From CAVQFB01 sp963711675 (GTDB lineage: Bacteria; Acidobacteriota; Terriglobia; Terriglobales; Acidobacteriaceae): DNA of 64,000 nt. The number at the start of each line of letters is the position of its first letter. Position 1 is the stretch's first letter. Both the position numbers and the translations under genes were made by a program. The notes under the pieces were generated by a model. That model searched no databases. It worked only from the letters and a program-made list of their open reading frames with translations, and was not told the DNA's origin. Where the stretch lies: positions 1 to 64,000 of the forward strand of contig CAVQFB010000008.1 in assembly GCA_963711675.1 (NCBI GenBank). Direction: 5' to 3'. Shown one piece after another: positions 10,699 to 19,262 of the stretch.

Positions 10699-11451
10699 TT
10701 ATCGTGTATGCAGGGATTCCGCAAGACTCAGTAGGTTCTCCGGGACCACGCGAATAGTGCCTCCGCGCGGACTGTCAATGTCAGCGATCAGGAAAAATGA
10801 GATCGCCACGACCAAGGGCACGACAACGAACAGGCGACGGTCCGTCCGCCGTGCACCGTACCCGATCAACAGATTGCAACACATAGCGATGACTAGCATC
10901 AGCGCCCAAGCCGCAATGGGAATGCGGTTCAACCACGCCGCCTGCGTGTACCCCTGCGAATTGAGCACGTCATTCATTCCGGAAAGCGCGAGAGCAATCA
11001 CCGGCGTGGGCTGGGCGGCCACTCCATGAAGGCCGGACCACAACTGGTTCTGGAGCACAGAAGTGTCTGAATTGATCTTCCGAATCTGTTCCGGACCGCG
11101 GGTCGTATAGAACAAAACGCGCTGATCGAGATATTTCCTCAACAGTTCGTGTAGTGTGGTCGCATCTGTAGCGGGCAGCAAGTCGACTCGCACGTACTCA
11201 GTGCCGATGGCGTTGGCCTCAGACTCCTCGAGCTTTTTACGCTCATCGTAGCGGCTGACCGCCATAGAGAAACTGAAGCCGATCAGCAGTGCAAGCAAGG
11301 TGAGGGTGGCGCCCAGTACGACATCGAAGTCCCCACGCTCTTCTCCGCTCAAGGGATGCACGCGGGCGCGAGTTCGACCGAACAGAACGGCAAACACCAT
11401 CAGCACGAATGACAAGATGAACACAAGCAGCGGATAGTTCATTATGCCCAT
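10699..11451 (-). CDS. DUF4239 integral membrane protein
   Basis: About 250 residues from MGIMNYPLLV. Two N-terminal membrane helices (VFILSFVLMVFAVLF; LTLLALLIGFSFSMAV) are followed by the family-typical RYDERKKLEESEANAIGTEY, a soluble helical part and two C-terminal helices (WALMLVIAMCCNLLIGYG; VVPLVVAISFFLIADIDSPR). DUF4239 proteins are bestrophin-like in topology; function unknown. A longer start at 11559 is possible but adds no conserved residues. The 400 bases from 11560 to 11966 hold nothing I can support. Confidence 0.7.
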   Translation of the reverse strand: MGIMNYPLLVFILSFVLMVFAVLFGRTRARVHPLSGEERGDFDVVLGATLTLLALLIGFSFSMAVSRYDERKKLEESEANAIGTEYVRVDLLPATDATTLHELLRKYLDQRVLFYTTRGPEQIRKINSDTSVLQNQLWSGLHGVAAQPTPVIALALSGMNDVLNSQGYTQAAWLNRIPIAAWALMLVIAMCCNLLIGYGARRTDRRLFVVVPLVVAISFFLIADIDSPRGGTIRVVPENLLSLAESLHTR

Positions 11452-11966
11452 AAGCCTGGAGGCCCCTCCATCTCCGATGTCGATCTGCAAAAGCTTGCAT
11501 GGAAAAACTAGAACGCGTTCAGACGCGCCTAGCACAAGAATCCTAACCTTCTTGATCAAAACCAGAATTGGTTACCCATCCCACCGGCGCTTGACAGGTA
11601 ACAGCATCCAACTGATTTTTCCAACATGCTTGATTGCCAATGAAAATCAGCGACTCTGCTCTGGACCATGGAAGTGAGTAAAAACAGACGCCGATATAAA
11701 AAAAGATGATGGGTTCTAGCCGACTCCACAATAGCTCTGTCACCGAAGCCAGTCTGCTGGGAAAACTGCTAGTTTGCCCAGCCTGGAATGGTTGATAGAA
11801 ATGCTCGTGAGATCTCCGAATCTGGACGCACGGGCATACTCCAACCGTATATGGGAAGAAAACATCATTCTGTAGAAACAAGAGAGACTCAGATTGCGCT
11901 GTATTCCTTTTGTATGGCAAAGAGTGACGAGGTTTGCAAAAAATGCGACGGGAGAGCAGGAGTGTT

Positions 11967-12551
11967 ATGAAATGTTGCGCGGTAACTTTGCTGCTGGGAT
12001 GGATATTGTTGCCTGCTAAAGCTCAGACCGCTGCCCCTGGACTGGAATGGTCTCCGGCAAGGAGCATTGGCATGTATGCGTATCCCAAGAACAAACAGAC
12101 AACGGATCAGCAACTCAAGGACGAGAGCGAATGCTACGGTTCCGCCAAACAGAACTCTGGAGTGGATCCTCAAGCCCTTGTGCCGGTAGCTCCCAGTGCG
12201 GACGCGCAGCAGGCAGCGCAGCAACAAGCCGCAAAGCAGGCCGGAAGTGATGTCGGCAAGGGAAGGACGGTAAAAGGTGCGGCTGGGGGCGCTGCCGGAG
12301 GTGCGGCCATTGGTGCTATTGCGGGCGATGCTGGAAAGGGCGCGGCTATCGGGGCAACTGTGGGGGCCATGTCAGGCCGGCGGCAGCAGAGGATGGCCGA
12401 AAATCAGGCTAAGCAGCAAGCTGCTCAAAAAACCGCTCAGGCGCAGCAACAGGGTCAGTCGCAGGCGAACGCTCAGCACCAGGCCGCCTTGGACTCCTTC
12501 AAGCGAGCCTTCGCGGCGTGCATAGATGCCCGGGGTTATTCGGTGCAGTAA
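11967..12551 (+). CDS. Glycine-zipper exported protein, copy 2
   Basis: 194 residues from the ATG at 11967. Same plan as the gene at 6854: signal peptide (LLLGWILLPAKAQ), WSPARSIGMYAYPKNKQ with DQQLKDESECYG, glycine zipper (AAGGAAGGAAIGAIAGDAGK), a Gln/Ala-rich helix, and FAACIDARGYSVQ. The stop is followed by a short gap and another exported protein in the same direction. A tandem-family duplication 4.5 kb apart; the ends are far better conserved than the middle, so the ends are probably the functional parts. Confidence 0.7.
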   Translation: MKCCAVTLLLGWILLPAKAQTAAPGLEWSPARSIGMYAYPKNKQTTDQQLKDESECYGSAKQNSGVDPQALVPVAPSADAQQAAQQQAAKQAGSDVGKGRTVKGAAGGAAGGAAIGAIAGDAGKGAAIGATVGAMSGRRQQRMAENQAKQQAAQKTAQAQQQGQSQANAQHQAALDSFKRAFAACIDARGYSVQ

Positions 12552-12657
12552 CGGCACCACTCGTCAGAGTTCTTTTTGCGCTCGGACGCCACGGAGCCGA
12601 TAAGTTTATGTGTTTTCAAATGCGACAGACTATCGACTGCAATCGGAGGTAAAGCAT

Positions 12658-13140
12658 ATGAAAATGTTACTGACCATCTGTTCGGTATGCGCTTTGCTAG
12701 TTTCGGCGGCGTGGGCTCAGGGGCAGGCACCGACAAGCCCGCTGAACGACACCGACATCAAATTACTGCGCTCGGACCTGGCGGCCAATAAGAACCACGT
12801 CATTGCTGACACCATGCAATTCACCGACTCCGAATCCACGGCCTTCTGGCCGGTCTATCAAAATTACGCTCAAGAGCAACAGGTAATCGGAGACGATCTC
12901 GTCCAGTTGGTTAAGGACTATGCGAAGAATTACGACAACATGAACGATGCTAACGCCAAGGACATGGTGCAGCGCATGATCAACATTGAGGACAGAACGT
13001 TGAACCTGCGTGAGGATTATTGGCCCAAGTTCGAGAAGGCGCTGGGTGCAAAAAGGGCCGCCAAATTCTATCAAGTGGATAATCGCCTCACTTTGATGGT
13101 GAAGCTCCAACTGGCATCTGAGATTCCGCTGATTCCTTAG
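12658..13140 (+). CDS. Small helical exported protein
   Basis: 160 residues with a strong GGAGGT site 7 bases before the ATG. Signal peptide (KMLLTICSVCALLVSAAWAQ), then a mostly helical domain: LLRSDLAANKNHVIADTMQF, AFWPVYQNYAQEQQVIGDDL, MINIEDRTLNLREDYWPKFE. The pattern of long amphipathic helices recalls Spy/CpxP-like periplasmic chaperones, but the LTxxQ motifs are absent, so this is only an analogy. No partner gene is adjacent. Confidence 0.6.
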   Translation: MKMLLTICSVCALLVSAAWAQGQAPTSPLNDTDIKLLRSDLAANKNHVIADTMQFTDSESTAFWPVYQNYAQEQQVIGDDLVQLVKDYAKNYDNMNDANAKDMVQRMINIEDRTLNLREDYWPKFEKALGAKRAAKFYQVDNRLTLMVKLQLASEIPLIP

Positions 13141-13158
13141 CCGATGCGTGCGCTTTAG

Positions 13159-13498
13159 GCTGCCGCACTGGTTTCCCAAGCCGGACCGAGTAATGCGCAT
13201 AAAGCTTCGGCCATTTCGTCATACGCAGTTCAGACCAATGGGAAACTCTCTGTCATCAGCGCCAGTGTACCCACGATGGGCGCAGCAACTTGGCGGCAGG
13301 CCTTAACGCCAGACGGCAAATTTGTCTTCACGGATAACACGGGGACATCTACAATGTCCGGCTTCTCGATTGGAACAAATGGCGCATTAACACCTCTCCC
13401 AGGGACCATTCTCGCAACCCTACGGTGGCAGCATCACCCTGGATATGGCGATTACCCCGAAGGGCAAGTCCTATACACCTGGATACTGGAACAGGTAA
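13159..13498 (+). pseudogene. Beta-propeller (YncE/lactonase-like) remnant, left part
   Basis: Reads SNAHKASAISSYAVQTNGKL, then LTPDGKFVFTDNTG and GFSIGTNGALTPLPG: repeated blades of the secreted 7-bladed propeller family also represented at 17616. No start codon or signal peptide; an in-frame stop lies just upstream, so the N terminus is missing. The frame shifts again after about 13410. It is cut at 13498 by the IS3 element and resumes at 14810. Confidence 0.6.
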
Positions 13499-13581
13499 TG
13501 ACCTGCCCCCCGAAAAGTAGTCCAGCGGAAATGTGACTTCTCCATTTACGATGACCCGCTCAGGGCCAAAGAGGAGGAGTC

Positions 13582-13848
13582 GTGCGCAAGAGTCAGTTTA
13601 ACGAAGAACAGATCATCGCCATCCTGAAGGAGGCGGAGGCGGGGATAACCCCCGACGAGCTGTGCCGGCGCCACGGGATCACCCGCGGGAGCCTGTACCG
13701 CTGGAAGGCGAAGTACGGCGGGATGGAAGTGAGCGAGGCGCGGCGACTGCGGCAGCTGGAGGAGGAAAACCGGCAGCTGAAGCACGTCGTGGCCGAGCTG
13801 CTGCTGGACAAACGAGCGTTGCAGGCGGTAGTCACAAAAAAGTGGTAG
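13582..13848 (+). CDS. IS3 transposase OrfA
   Basis: 88 residues with an HTH_Tnp_1 helix-turn-helix (EEQIIAILKEAEAGITPDEL, then CRRHGITRGSLYRWKAKYGG) and a leucine-zipper-like helix (RQLEEENRQLKHVVAELLLD). It binds the element ends. A GAGGAG ribosome binding site lies about 6 bases upstream of the GTG start. Ends 12 bases after the first base of a slippery heptamer used to make the fused OrfAB transposase. Confidence 0.92.
   Translation: MRKSQFNEEQIIAILKEAEAGITPDELCRRHGITRGSLYRWKAKYGGMEVSEARRLRQLEEENRQLKHVVAELLLDKRALQAVVTKKW
13836..13842 (+). promoter_or_regulatory. Programmed -1 frameshift site (A AAA AAG) of the IS3 element
   Basis: The zero-frame codons are ACA AAA AAG, giving the canonical slippery heptamer A AAA AAG six bases before the orfA stop. 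Slipping back by one continues as T K K V V G P Q into orfB. This is the standard control of OrfAB production in IS3 elements. A downstream pairing structure was not traced. Confidence 0.8.
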
Positions 13849-13856
13849 GCCCGCAG

Positions 13857-14792
13857 ATGCAGAGGCAGGCAGTGGAAGTGATGCGCTCGGAGGGAACCGT
13901 CTCGGAGCGACGCGCCTGCGGGCTGATCCCAATGCATCGGGCGACCTGCCGGTATCGGCGGCGCAGGGTCGAAGAGCCGCGTTTGCGGGAGCGGCTGCGC
14001 GAGCTGGCTGCGACCCGGCGACGGTTCGGCTATCGGCGGCTCAAGATCCTGCTGCGACGCGAGGGCTTCACGGTGAACCATAAACGGGTGTACCGACTGT
14101 ACGTGGAAGAGAAGCTGGGACTGCGGCGGAAGCGAGGACGGCGGAGGATGCCGACGGCCGCCGCACGCGTGCCCCTGAAACTACCGGTGCGCCCCGACGA
14201 GGTCTGGACCATGGACTTCACGCAGGATGCGTTCGCCAGTGGGCGCAAGTTCCGAACTCTGAACCTGATGGACGGCTTCACGCGCTACGCGCCACGCATC
14301 GAGGTGGACACCTCGTTGCCGGGTCAGCGCGTGGTGCGGGTGCTGGAAGAACTGAAGCGAAGGGGCCGCAAGCCGGAGGCGATCGTGATCGACAATGGGA
14401 GCGAGTTTACCAGTCAGGTGGTAGATCAATGGGCGTACGAGAACCAAGTGCAGCTGCACTTCATCACGCCCGGACGGCCCATGGAGAACGGCTTCATCGA
14501 GAGCTTCAACGGCAAGTTCCGCGACGAGTGTCTAAACGAGAACTGGTTCCTCGATCTGGCCGACGCGCGGGAGAAGATCGAGACCTGGCGGTGCGACTAC
14601 AACCAAGTGCGGCCGCACTCGGCGCTCGGCTATCTCACGCCCGCGGAGTTTGCGCAGAGGAGCGCGGCTTCGTCCGGCTGCGCTCCCATGGCTCCGCCGT
14701 TCGAAGCCGCGCCGTCAGGTGGAGAGAGGGTAGTTACAGGTGTAGCGTTGGAGAACCAGAAACCGGAGAAAGTCTCACTATCCCTGGACTAA
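13857..14792 (+). CDS. IS3 transposase OrfB (DDE integrase core)
   Basis: About 311 residues from the first in-frame ATG, though it is probably made as an OrfAB fusion. HTH_21 region (RRRFGYRRLKILLRREG), then the rve core: first Asp in VWTMDFTQDAF, second Asp in AIVIDNGSEFTS, Glu in NGFIESFNGKFRDECL, and the typical NQVRPHSALGYLTPAEF near the end. All three catalytic acids are present and no stop interrupts it, so the element looks active. Confidence 0.93.
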   Translation: MQRQAVEVMRSEGTVSERRACGLIPMHRATCRYRRRRVEEPRLRERLRELAATRRRFGYRRLKILLRREGFTVNHKRVYRLYVEEKLGLRRKRGRRRMPTAAARVPLKLPVRPDEVWTMDFTQDAFASGRKFRTLNLMDGFTRYAPRIEVDTSLPGQRVVRVLEELKRRGRKPEAIVIDNGSEFTSQVVDQWAYENQVQLHFITPGRPMENGFIESFNGKFRDECLNENWFLDLADAREKIETWRCDYNQVRPHSALGYLTPAEFAQRSAASSGCAPMAPPFEAAPSGGERVVTGVALENQKPEKVSLSLD

Positions 14793-14809
14793 AGATGGGG
14801 GGCAGGTCA

Positions 14810-14872
14810 GTAAGGTAAGCATCTTCGCAGTCAACCCAGATGGCACGCTAAACATTCTGGGTGAGGTAGATG
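14810..14872 (+). pseudogene. Beta-propeller remnant, right part
   Basis: Immediately after the IS3 end the propeller resumes as KVSIFAVNPDGTLNILGEV. The similarity stops by about 14872 where it overlaps the last codons of the opposing recombinase gene. So the original gene had already lost its end, perhaps when the recombinase-bearing DNA arrived, before the IS3 landed. Confidence 0.5.
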
Positions 14873-16101
14873 GCGGCGCTGACAAGCATCGTTTGTGGCT
14901 GGCGATTATAGGCTTCCCGGAAGCGTGCAGCAAGGCGTTGCTGCCTGCTTTTGATCCACGGCGCATAATGGCGTTGAGTGATTTGAATATTCGCGTGCCC
15001 CAAAAGGGCTGCTACGTCTTCCGTAGACATGTCATTTTCAAAACACCACACGGCGAAAGTGTCGCGCAACATGTGACTGTGGAATCGCAGCGGCTCTCCG
15101 AATTCATTGGTTAACTGAGCTGCCTCGGACAGTTTGTGGAACAATCGGCCCCAGTGGTTCACGAGCCTATCCTGGGCTCGTTCCAATTCCTTCCCCGTGA
15201 GATTTGTCGCCGCGCCATCCCAAAAGAAGTAGCGCGGGTTCGAGTTTGGCGTTGCCTCGAGTTCAGTGGCGATTTCCGGCGGAATCGACGCGTATACGGG
15301 AACGCCGGTTTTGGCGCGCCTGAGAAAGAGCTTGTACCACCCGTCTACATCAGCGAGCAGCTTAGAGCGCTCCAAGGTGGCAGCGTCACGGATGGCAAGT
15401 CCGCTCCACCTCATCAGCAGATTCAGGCTTCGGATTCTCTGCCGTTCTTTTGGCGTGATCCGCCCGTCGATTTTCACAATCGCACCCAGCACGATTGTGA
15501 ACTGCTCCTCGGTGAGCGGTATGGTTGGCGTGAAGTCGCCATCGCCCACGACAATCGGTTCGATCCCTCGGGCAGGATTACGGGTAATCCAACCGTGGTC
15601 GAACGCGTAGTCAAAGAAGCCGACCACTCTGCCCAGGATCTTCTGCTTCGTGGTCTTGGCCCCTTTCCAGGTGTTTTGCCACTGTTCGATATGGAGTCGC
15701 TTCACATCCGGCATGTGCCGGAGGCCGCACTCATCGCAAAAGTCTTGGAACCGTTCTTCGAACCACAGCTTCAGTTTGTCGACGCTCTTGTGCTTGTACC
15801 CCCTACTCTCTTTGTATTCGATGAAATGCTTGATTGCGTCGGTGACGGTGATTCGCTCTTCAGGTTCGGGCAAACCCGCGGCAGCGCGTTCGAACATCGC
15901 CATTTTTTCGCGAGCTCGCTTTTCGGCCACCTCGTAATCGCAGGTCTCGGCGGATTCTCTGTGCTCCTCCCCATCCTTCGACCACACCAGTTGCTTGGGG
16001 CAGGAACAACGCGTATACGCATTCTTGCCGCGCTTCTTGCAGTCAACGCGATGGCGGGACTTGACGCTAACGACGGGGATTTTTCGGGCTGTCTTGGGCA
16101 T
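14848..16101 (-). CDS. Tyrosine recombinase / phage-type integrase
   Basis: 417 residues. The N terminus has a Cys-rich stretch (RVDCKKRGKNAYTRCSCPKQ) that may bind zinc, then a SAM-like core-binding domain (about 80-180) and the catalytic domain with Arg in RWSGLAIRDAATLERSK, HMLRDTFAVW (His-x-x-Arg), LLGHANIQITQRHYAPW (second His and the nucleophile Tyr). A complete set, so likely active. No excisionase, phage or conjugation genes are nearby and no tRNA adjoins it, so it is an orphan, perhaps the relic end of an integrated element. Confidence 0.88.
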   Translation of the reverse strand: MPKTARKIPVVSVKSRHRVDCKKRGKNAYTRCSCPKQLVWSKDGEEHRESAETCDYEVAEKRAREKMAMFERAAAGLPEPEERITVTDAIKHFIEYKESRGYKHKSVDKLKLWFEERFQDFCDECGLRHMPDVKRLHIEQWQNTWKGAKTTKQKILGRVVGFFDYAFDHGWITRNPARGIEPIVVGDGDFTPTIPLTEEQFTIVLGAIVKIDGRITPKERQRIRSLNLLMRWSGLAIRDAATLERSKLLADVDGWYKLFLRRAKTGVPVYASIPPEIATELEATPNSNPRYFFWDGAATNLTGKELERAQDRLVNHWGRLFHKLSEAAQLTNEFGEPLRFHSHMLRDTFAVWCFENDMSTEDVAALLGHANIQITQRHYAPWIKSRQQRLAARFREAYNRQPQTMLVSAAIYLTQNV

Positions 16102-16235
16102 ATACTAAATTTAGGAATTTGTTTTTGGTGCTGACAAAAAACGGACGCAGGTCGGATCCTAACGCGAATCGTGCGACCACTGAAAGCCTTGTCTAGCTTT
16201 AACTTGTAACGAAAGTAATGGTCGGATTCGACAAG

Positions 16236-16285
16236 TCCCGTAGGGGCGTCGCGACAATAGCCCGGCGCTTCAGCGCCGGGAAGGC
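16236..16285. repeat. Palindromic intergenic repeat with CTTCAG loop
   Basis: Perfect inverted repeat CCCGGCGCTTCAGCGCCGGG at 16261-16280, preceded by CCCGTAGGGGCGTCGCGAC. The same loop sequence appears in hairpins at 24.2 and 34.4 kb. It lies in the 240-base gap between the recombinase and the epimerase and could also act as a terminator. Confidence 0.65.
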
Positions 16286-16339
16286 TTTCCTGTATCTCGA
16301 GCGGTGAGCCGAACTTGCGGATGCTCGCCGGTTTCATGA

Positions 16340-17443
16340 TCACGAGCGATGTGCCCACGCCTCAAGGACCTCTTTCTCTTTTTCCGACGATAGATAATCG
16401 GGACGGCTCATGACCCGGAAGCCATAGAAATCAGTCAGACAATCCTGTGCTGTCTCTTCAAATGGCCGGGTTCGCCAGCCGGCGCGGAATGCTTTTTCAC
16501 TACTGATCTGGTAAAGCCCCTGCAACGCCGGATCAGGACGCCAGAAAGGGAAATTACCCGCGAAGGTGTGTAGCACTGCATCGGTGTTAAGACCGTGCTG
16601 ATGAAGGAAGTCCTGGGGTATCCAGGTAAATTTCGCCTCCGATCGTGTCGCGCCCTTGCAAGCCTCGAGAAATTCGCGGAACGTCATCGACCTTCCCGTC
16701 AGATTGAATGTCCCATAAAGCGACCTGCTCACCGCCATCGCCAGAAATCGGGCAACGTCCTTAACATCCACGAGTTCGACGGGGTCACTGCCATCCCCGG
16801 GTGCAATGTGCTCGCCTCCATCCTGAGCGCGAAGCAGCCAGGTCAGCAGGTCGGGAGTGTCATCGCGACGGCCCTTGATGGGCCCTGGCCTCACAATCGT
16901 GAGCCTCTCACCCAACATCGTGTGCAGCCTGCGTTCGCTCTCGGCCTTGTTTCGGTTGTATTTCCGCCCCTGGCCATTCCACGGCTCCATCGGAGCATCC
17001 TCAGTAACGCCCGACTTGGCGAACTCTTTGGAGTCGTAAGCGCCGACCGAAGAGACGTAGAGATAGTGCTGCGCGCGATCCTTAAAAAGCTCCGCTGCCG
17101 ACGCAACGACGGCGGGATCATTCGGCCAGACGTCGATGACCACGTCGAAGTGCCTCCGAGTCAGCGCCGAAAGGTCCTGATCGTTGGCATCGCTGCTGCG
17201 AAAACCTCTCAGCTTTTCCAGATGCGGAAATAGATCTGGATTCGTGATTCCACGATTGAACAGGGTTACTTCATGTCCATCGGCCAAGACGGCCTCGACG
17301 ACTGACGGGCCTAAGAAGAAGGTTCCGCCCAGCACCAAAATCCGTTTAGGGTTGCCGCTCGCCAGCGCAGGCGATGACATTGACGACAAGCCCGCGGCAG
17401 CAGTCGTTAGCAATGCATTTCTTATGAAATCTCTGCGGTCCAT
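16340..17443 (-). CDS. Tat-exported NAD-dependent epimerase/dehydratase-like protein
   Basis: 367 residues. A Tat-type leader (MDRRDFIRNALLTTAAAGLS) precedes a Rossmann fold with ILVLGGTFFLGPSVVEAV (Gly-rich loop GGTFFLG), VSSVGAYDS, and YNRNKAESER, where Tyr-x-x-x-Lys is the usual catalytic pair of extended SDRs. Later VELVDVKDVARFLAMAV and a C-terminal substrate region. Similar Tat-exported reductases occur widely in acidobacteria and planctomycetes; the substrate is unknown. Monocistronic. Confidence 0.8.
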   Translation of the reverse strand: MDRRDFIRNALLTTAAAGLSSMSSPALASGNPKRILVLGGTFFLGPSVVEAVLADGHEVTLFNRGITNPDLFPHLEKLRGFRSSDANDQDLSALTRRHFDVVIDVWPNDPAVVASAAELFKDRAQHYLYVSSVGAYDSKEFAKSGVTEDAPMEPWNGQGRKYNRNKAESERRLHTMLGERLTIVRPGPIKGRRDDTPDLLTWLLRAQDGGEHIAPGDGSDPVELVDVKDVARFLAMAVSRSLYGTFNLTGRSMTFREFLEACKGATRSEAKFTWIPQDFLHQHGLNTDAVLHTFAGNFPFWRPDPALQGLYQISSEKAFRAGWRTRPFEETAQDCLTDFYGFRVMSRPDYLSSEKEKEVLEAWAHRS

Positions 17444-17573
17444 GCGTCTCCCCCACTTCCTTAGACAGACGTATCCGCACTGAAAACGTTTAGGAGGTAT
17501 GTACCGTAATCCGTGCGGGTGGTGACCAAGCTTCTTTCACGAAGCCGACGACAATCCCGCGGCCCAAGGCAGG

Positions 17574-17602
17574 AAAAGGGCACAAGCTCTGAGCCTGTGC
17601 CC
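17574..17602 (-). terminator. Rho-independent terminator of the beta-propeller gene
   Basis: On the minus strand GGGCACA pairs with TGTGCCC around a short loop and is followed by TTTT. It lies 14 bases past the stop of the gene at 17616. Confidence 0.65.
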
Positions 17603-17615
17603 TTGCCACCAATCT

Positions 17616-18908
17616 TCAGAATGGTCTGGAAGGAAAAACGTCGAGCGAAAATATCCCGAAGTTGCTGTTGGGATCGGTGAACGGTGAGGCTGTAACTTCT
17701 TTTGTGCATCCGCTGGTGTTCTGGATTCTCAGCAGCGCCACCGAAGACGGACCACCAAACTCTCCCACCACCAGTCCGGTTCCGCTCGGCGTGGTCTTGA
17801 CCGTGTGCAGTCCCGCCGGGAAACTCCACGTTCCGGGGTTCAGCGTGGTCGGGTTAGTGAAGACGCCCGTACAGCCTGTGCTGGGGATCGCCGACACTAC
17901 CCCCACACCGGAGAGCTTGGCTGTGGTCACCTGACCGGAAAAGTCGTTGCTGATGTAGAGGTAATTCTTACCCGAGATGAAGCCCGGGCTGATCCACACG
18001 TTTTGCGAGTTCAAGCCAGGCCCCAGATTCACCCCTGACGCGTTCGCAGGGCCTCCGTAGTCTACGGTGGGCGCGAGCGCCCCGCCAGGCAGGATTTTGG
18101 CAACCTCGACTTCGGTGCCGGAAGGCTGATTATCCCCGAAGACTGCATATTTCCCGTTCGCGGTGATATCGACTCCCTCAGGAATTGCGCTCTGGTTGAT
18201 AAAACCGGTAGAGGTCACCAGTGGCTTCGGGACCAGAGTCGCGCCTACGATCTTGAAGGACTGAACGGAGCCATCTCCGTAAGTCACCACCACCACGTGC
18301 GGACCAGTCTTGGTAACTGCCATCCCTTGAGGCGGGCTGGCGCCCGAGATGCCAACCGCAGGTGTGGAAGATACCCAGGTCAGCTTGCAGTTACTGGGGT
18401 TCACCTTGAAATAGGCGATCTTGCTTTCCCCTGTGAAACCCGCGAAGAGGTAGGGGAAGCCCACGCGCCGGTCAATGGCGAGTGGAATTCCCAGGTTATT
18501 CGCGCCGCTGGTGTCGGTCGGGTCGACGAAGTTACCCACATGGGTGAGAACCCCGGTGCTGGCATTGATCCGGAACGCGGAAATATCGCCGTTGGGAAAA
18601 GTCGAAGTCGTGAGCGGATCGGAAACAAACAGACAGTTCTTGAAATTCGTGCCGTACGCGATCGCCACTTCCTGCAGCGGCGCAAAGAATTTTCCCAGCC
18701 CCGTGCCCAAGGTGGCATATGGCGATCCCGTAATAATCGAGAGAGCCGGTCCGGGCACGACCTTGTAGCCGGTCGCTGTATTCGCCCCGGTGTTGAAGTT
18801 GTTGTCGTTGACGTACACAAATTGCGCGTACGCGTGGAGGGGATACATTCCAGCCAGCACAACAATGACTGAAACGAGCCGGAACAGGGTGAGACGGTTT
18901 CGTGACAT
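17616..18908 (-). CDS. Secreted beta-propeller (YncE/lactonase-like) protein
   Basis: 430 residues. The ATG at 18908 was chosen because GAGGAGAACT sits directly before it. Signal peptide (VSVIVVLAGMYPLHAYAQ), then FVYVNDNNF and repeated blades such as GDISAFRINASTGVLTHVG and KIAYFKVNPSNCKLTWV. Family members are extracytoplasmic propellers often annotated as 6-phosphogluconolactonase; that activity is not established here. The 350 bases between this gene and the divergent fusion gene at 19263 have no other feature. Confidence 0.75.
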   Translation of the reverse strand: MSRNRLTLFRLVSVIVVLAGMYPLHAYAQFVYVNDNNFNTGANTATGYKVVPGPALSIITGSPYATLGTGLGKFFAPLQEVAIAYGTNFKNCLFVSDPLTTSTFPNGDISAFRINASTGVLTHVGNFVDPTDTSGANNLGIPLAIDRRVGFPYLFAGFTGESKIAYFKVNPSNCKLTWVSSTPAVGISGASPPQGMAVTKTGPHVVVVTYGDGSVQSFKIVGATLVPKPLVTSTGFINQSAIPEGVDITANGKYAVFGDNQPSGTEVEVAKILPGGALAPTVDYGGPANASGVNLGPGLNSQNVWISPGFISGKNYLYISNDFSGQVTTAKLSGVGVVSAIPSTGCTGVFTNPTTLNPGTWSFPAGLHTVKTTPSGTGLVVGEFGGPSSVALLRIQNTSGCTKEVTASPFTDPNSNFGIFSLDVFPSRPF

Positions 18909-19262
18909 AGTTCTCCTCGGATTCTTCTTTCGGTTCTCGACCGGTAGATCTACAAACCAGAATAGGCGTTGCGCCAACGCAACTCAGCGCATGCCTGGGC
19001 TCCCGGAGATTCTCTCGGCTACTTCCAGAACAATTTGTAATTGAGACTGCCGCCCGACTGGACAGCTCGGGATAAAGCGGGTCGTGGTGTGGCCTGTGAT
19101 TCGGCCGCAATGCTACACGACGATTCACAGCGAACAATGGCCAGAAGGTGCCATAAAAGGATGAAAGACGTTGCGCACGGCCGCCGGTAGACGAAACGTC
19201 GCGAAGCCTTTGCGGGAATACACATCTCCCGAAAATCGTCCGTCCTTCGGACGCTATAATTC

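Larger units (their letters stand above)
13499..14809 (+). mobile_element. IS3-family insertion sequence, complete, 1311 bp
   Basis: Terminal inverted repeats TGACCTGCCCCCC are perfect over 13 bases, then partly conserved up to TAGTCC. The 4-base direct repeat GTAA flanks both ends (13495-13498 and 14810-14813), and removing the element restores a propeller reading frame (TGTGKVSIF), so this is a recent, precise insertion. It carries orfA and orfB, overlapping with a frameshift signal. The 4-bp duplication suits an IS407-like subgroup, but I did not confirm that. Confidence 0.92.

Noticed and set aside
12170..12370. Ala/Pro-rich frame on the minus strand, resembling a low-complexity secreted protein
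   Set aside because: It is the complement of the glycine zipper codons of the plus-strand gene.
15136..16134. 332-residue frame opposite the recombinase
   Set aside because: Shadow of the recombinase, which has all catalytic residues.
16102..16339. A tRNA as attachment site for the recombinase
   Set aside because: No cloverleaf or T-loop GTTCRANNC with paired stems could be found on either strand.
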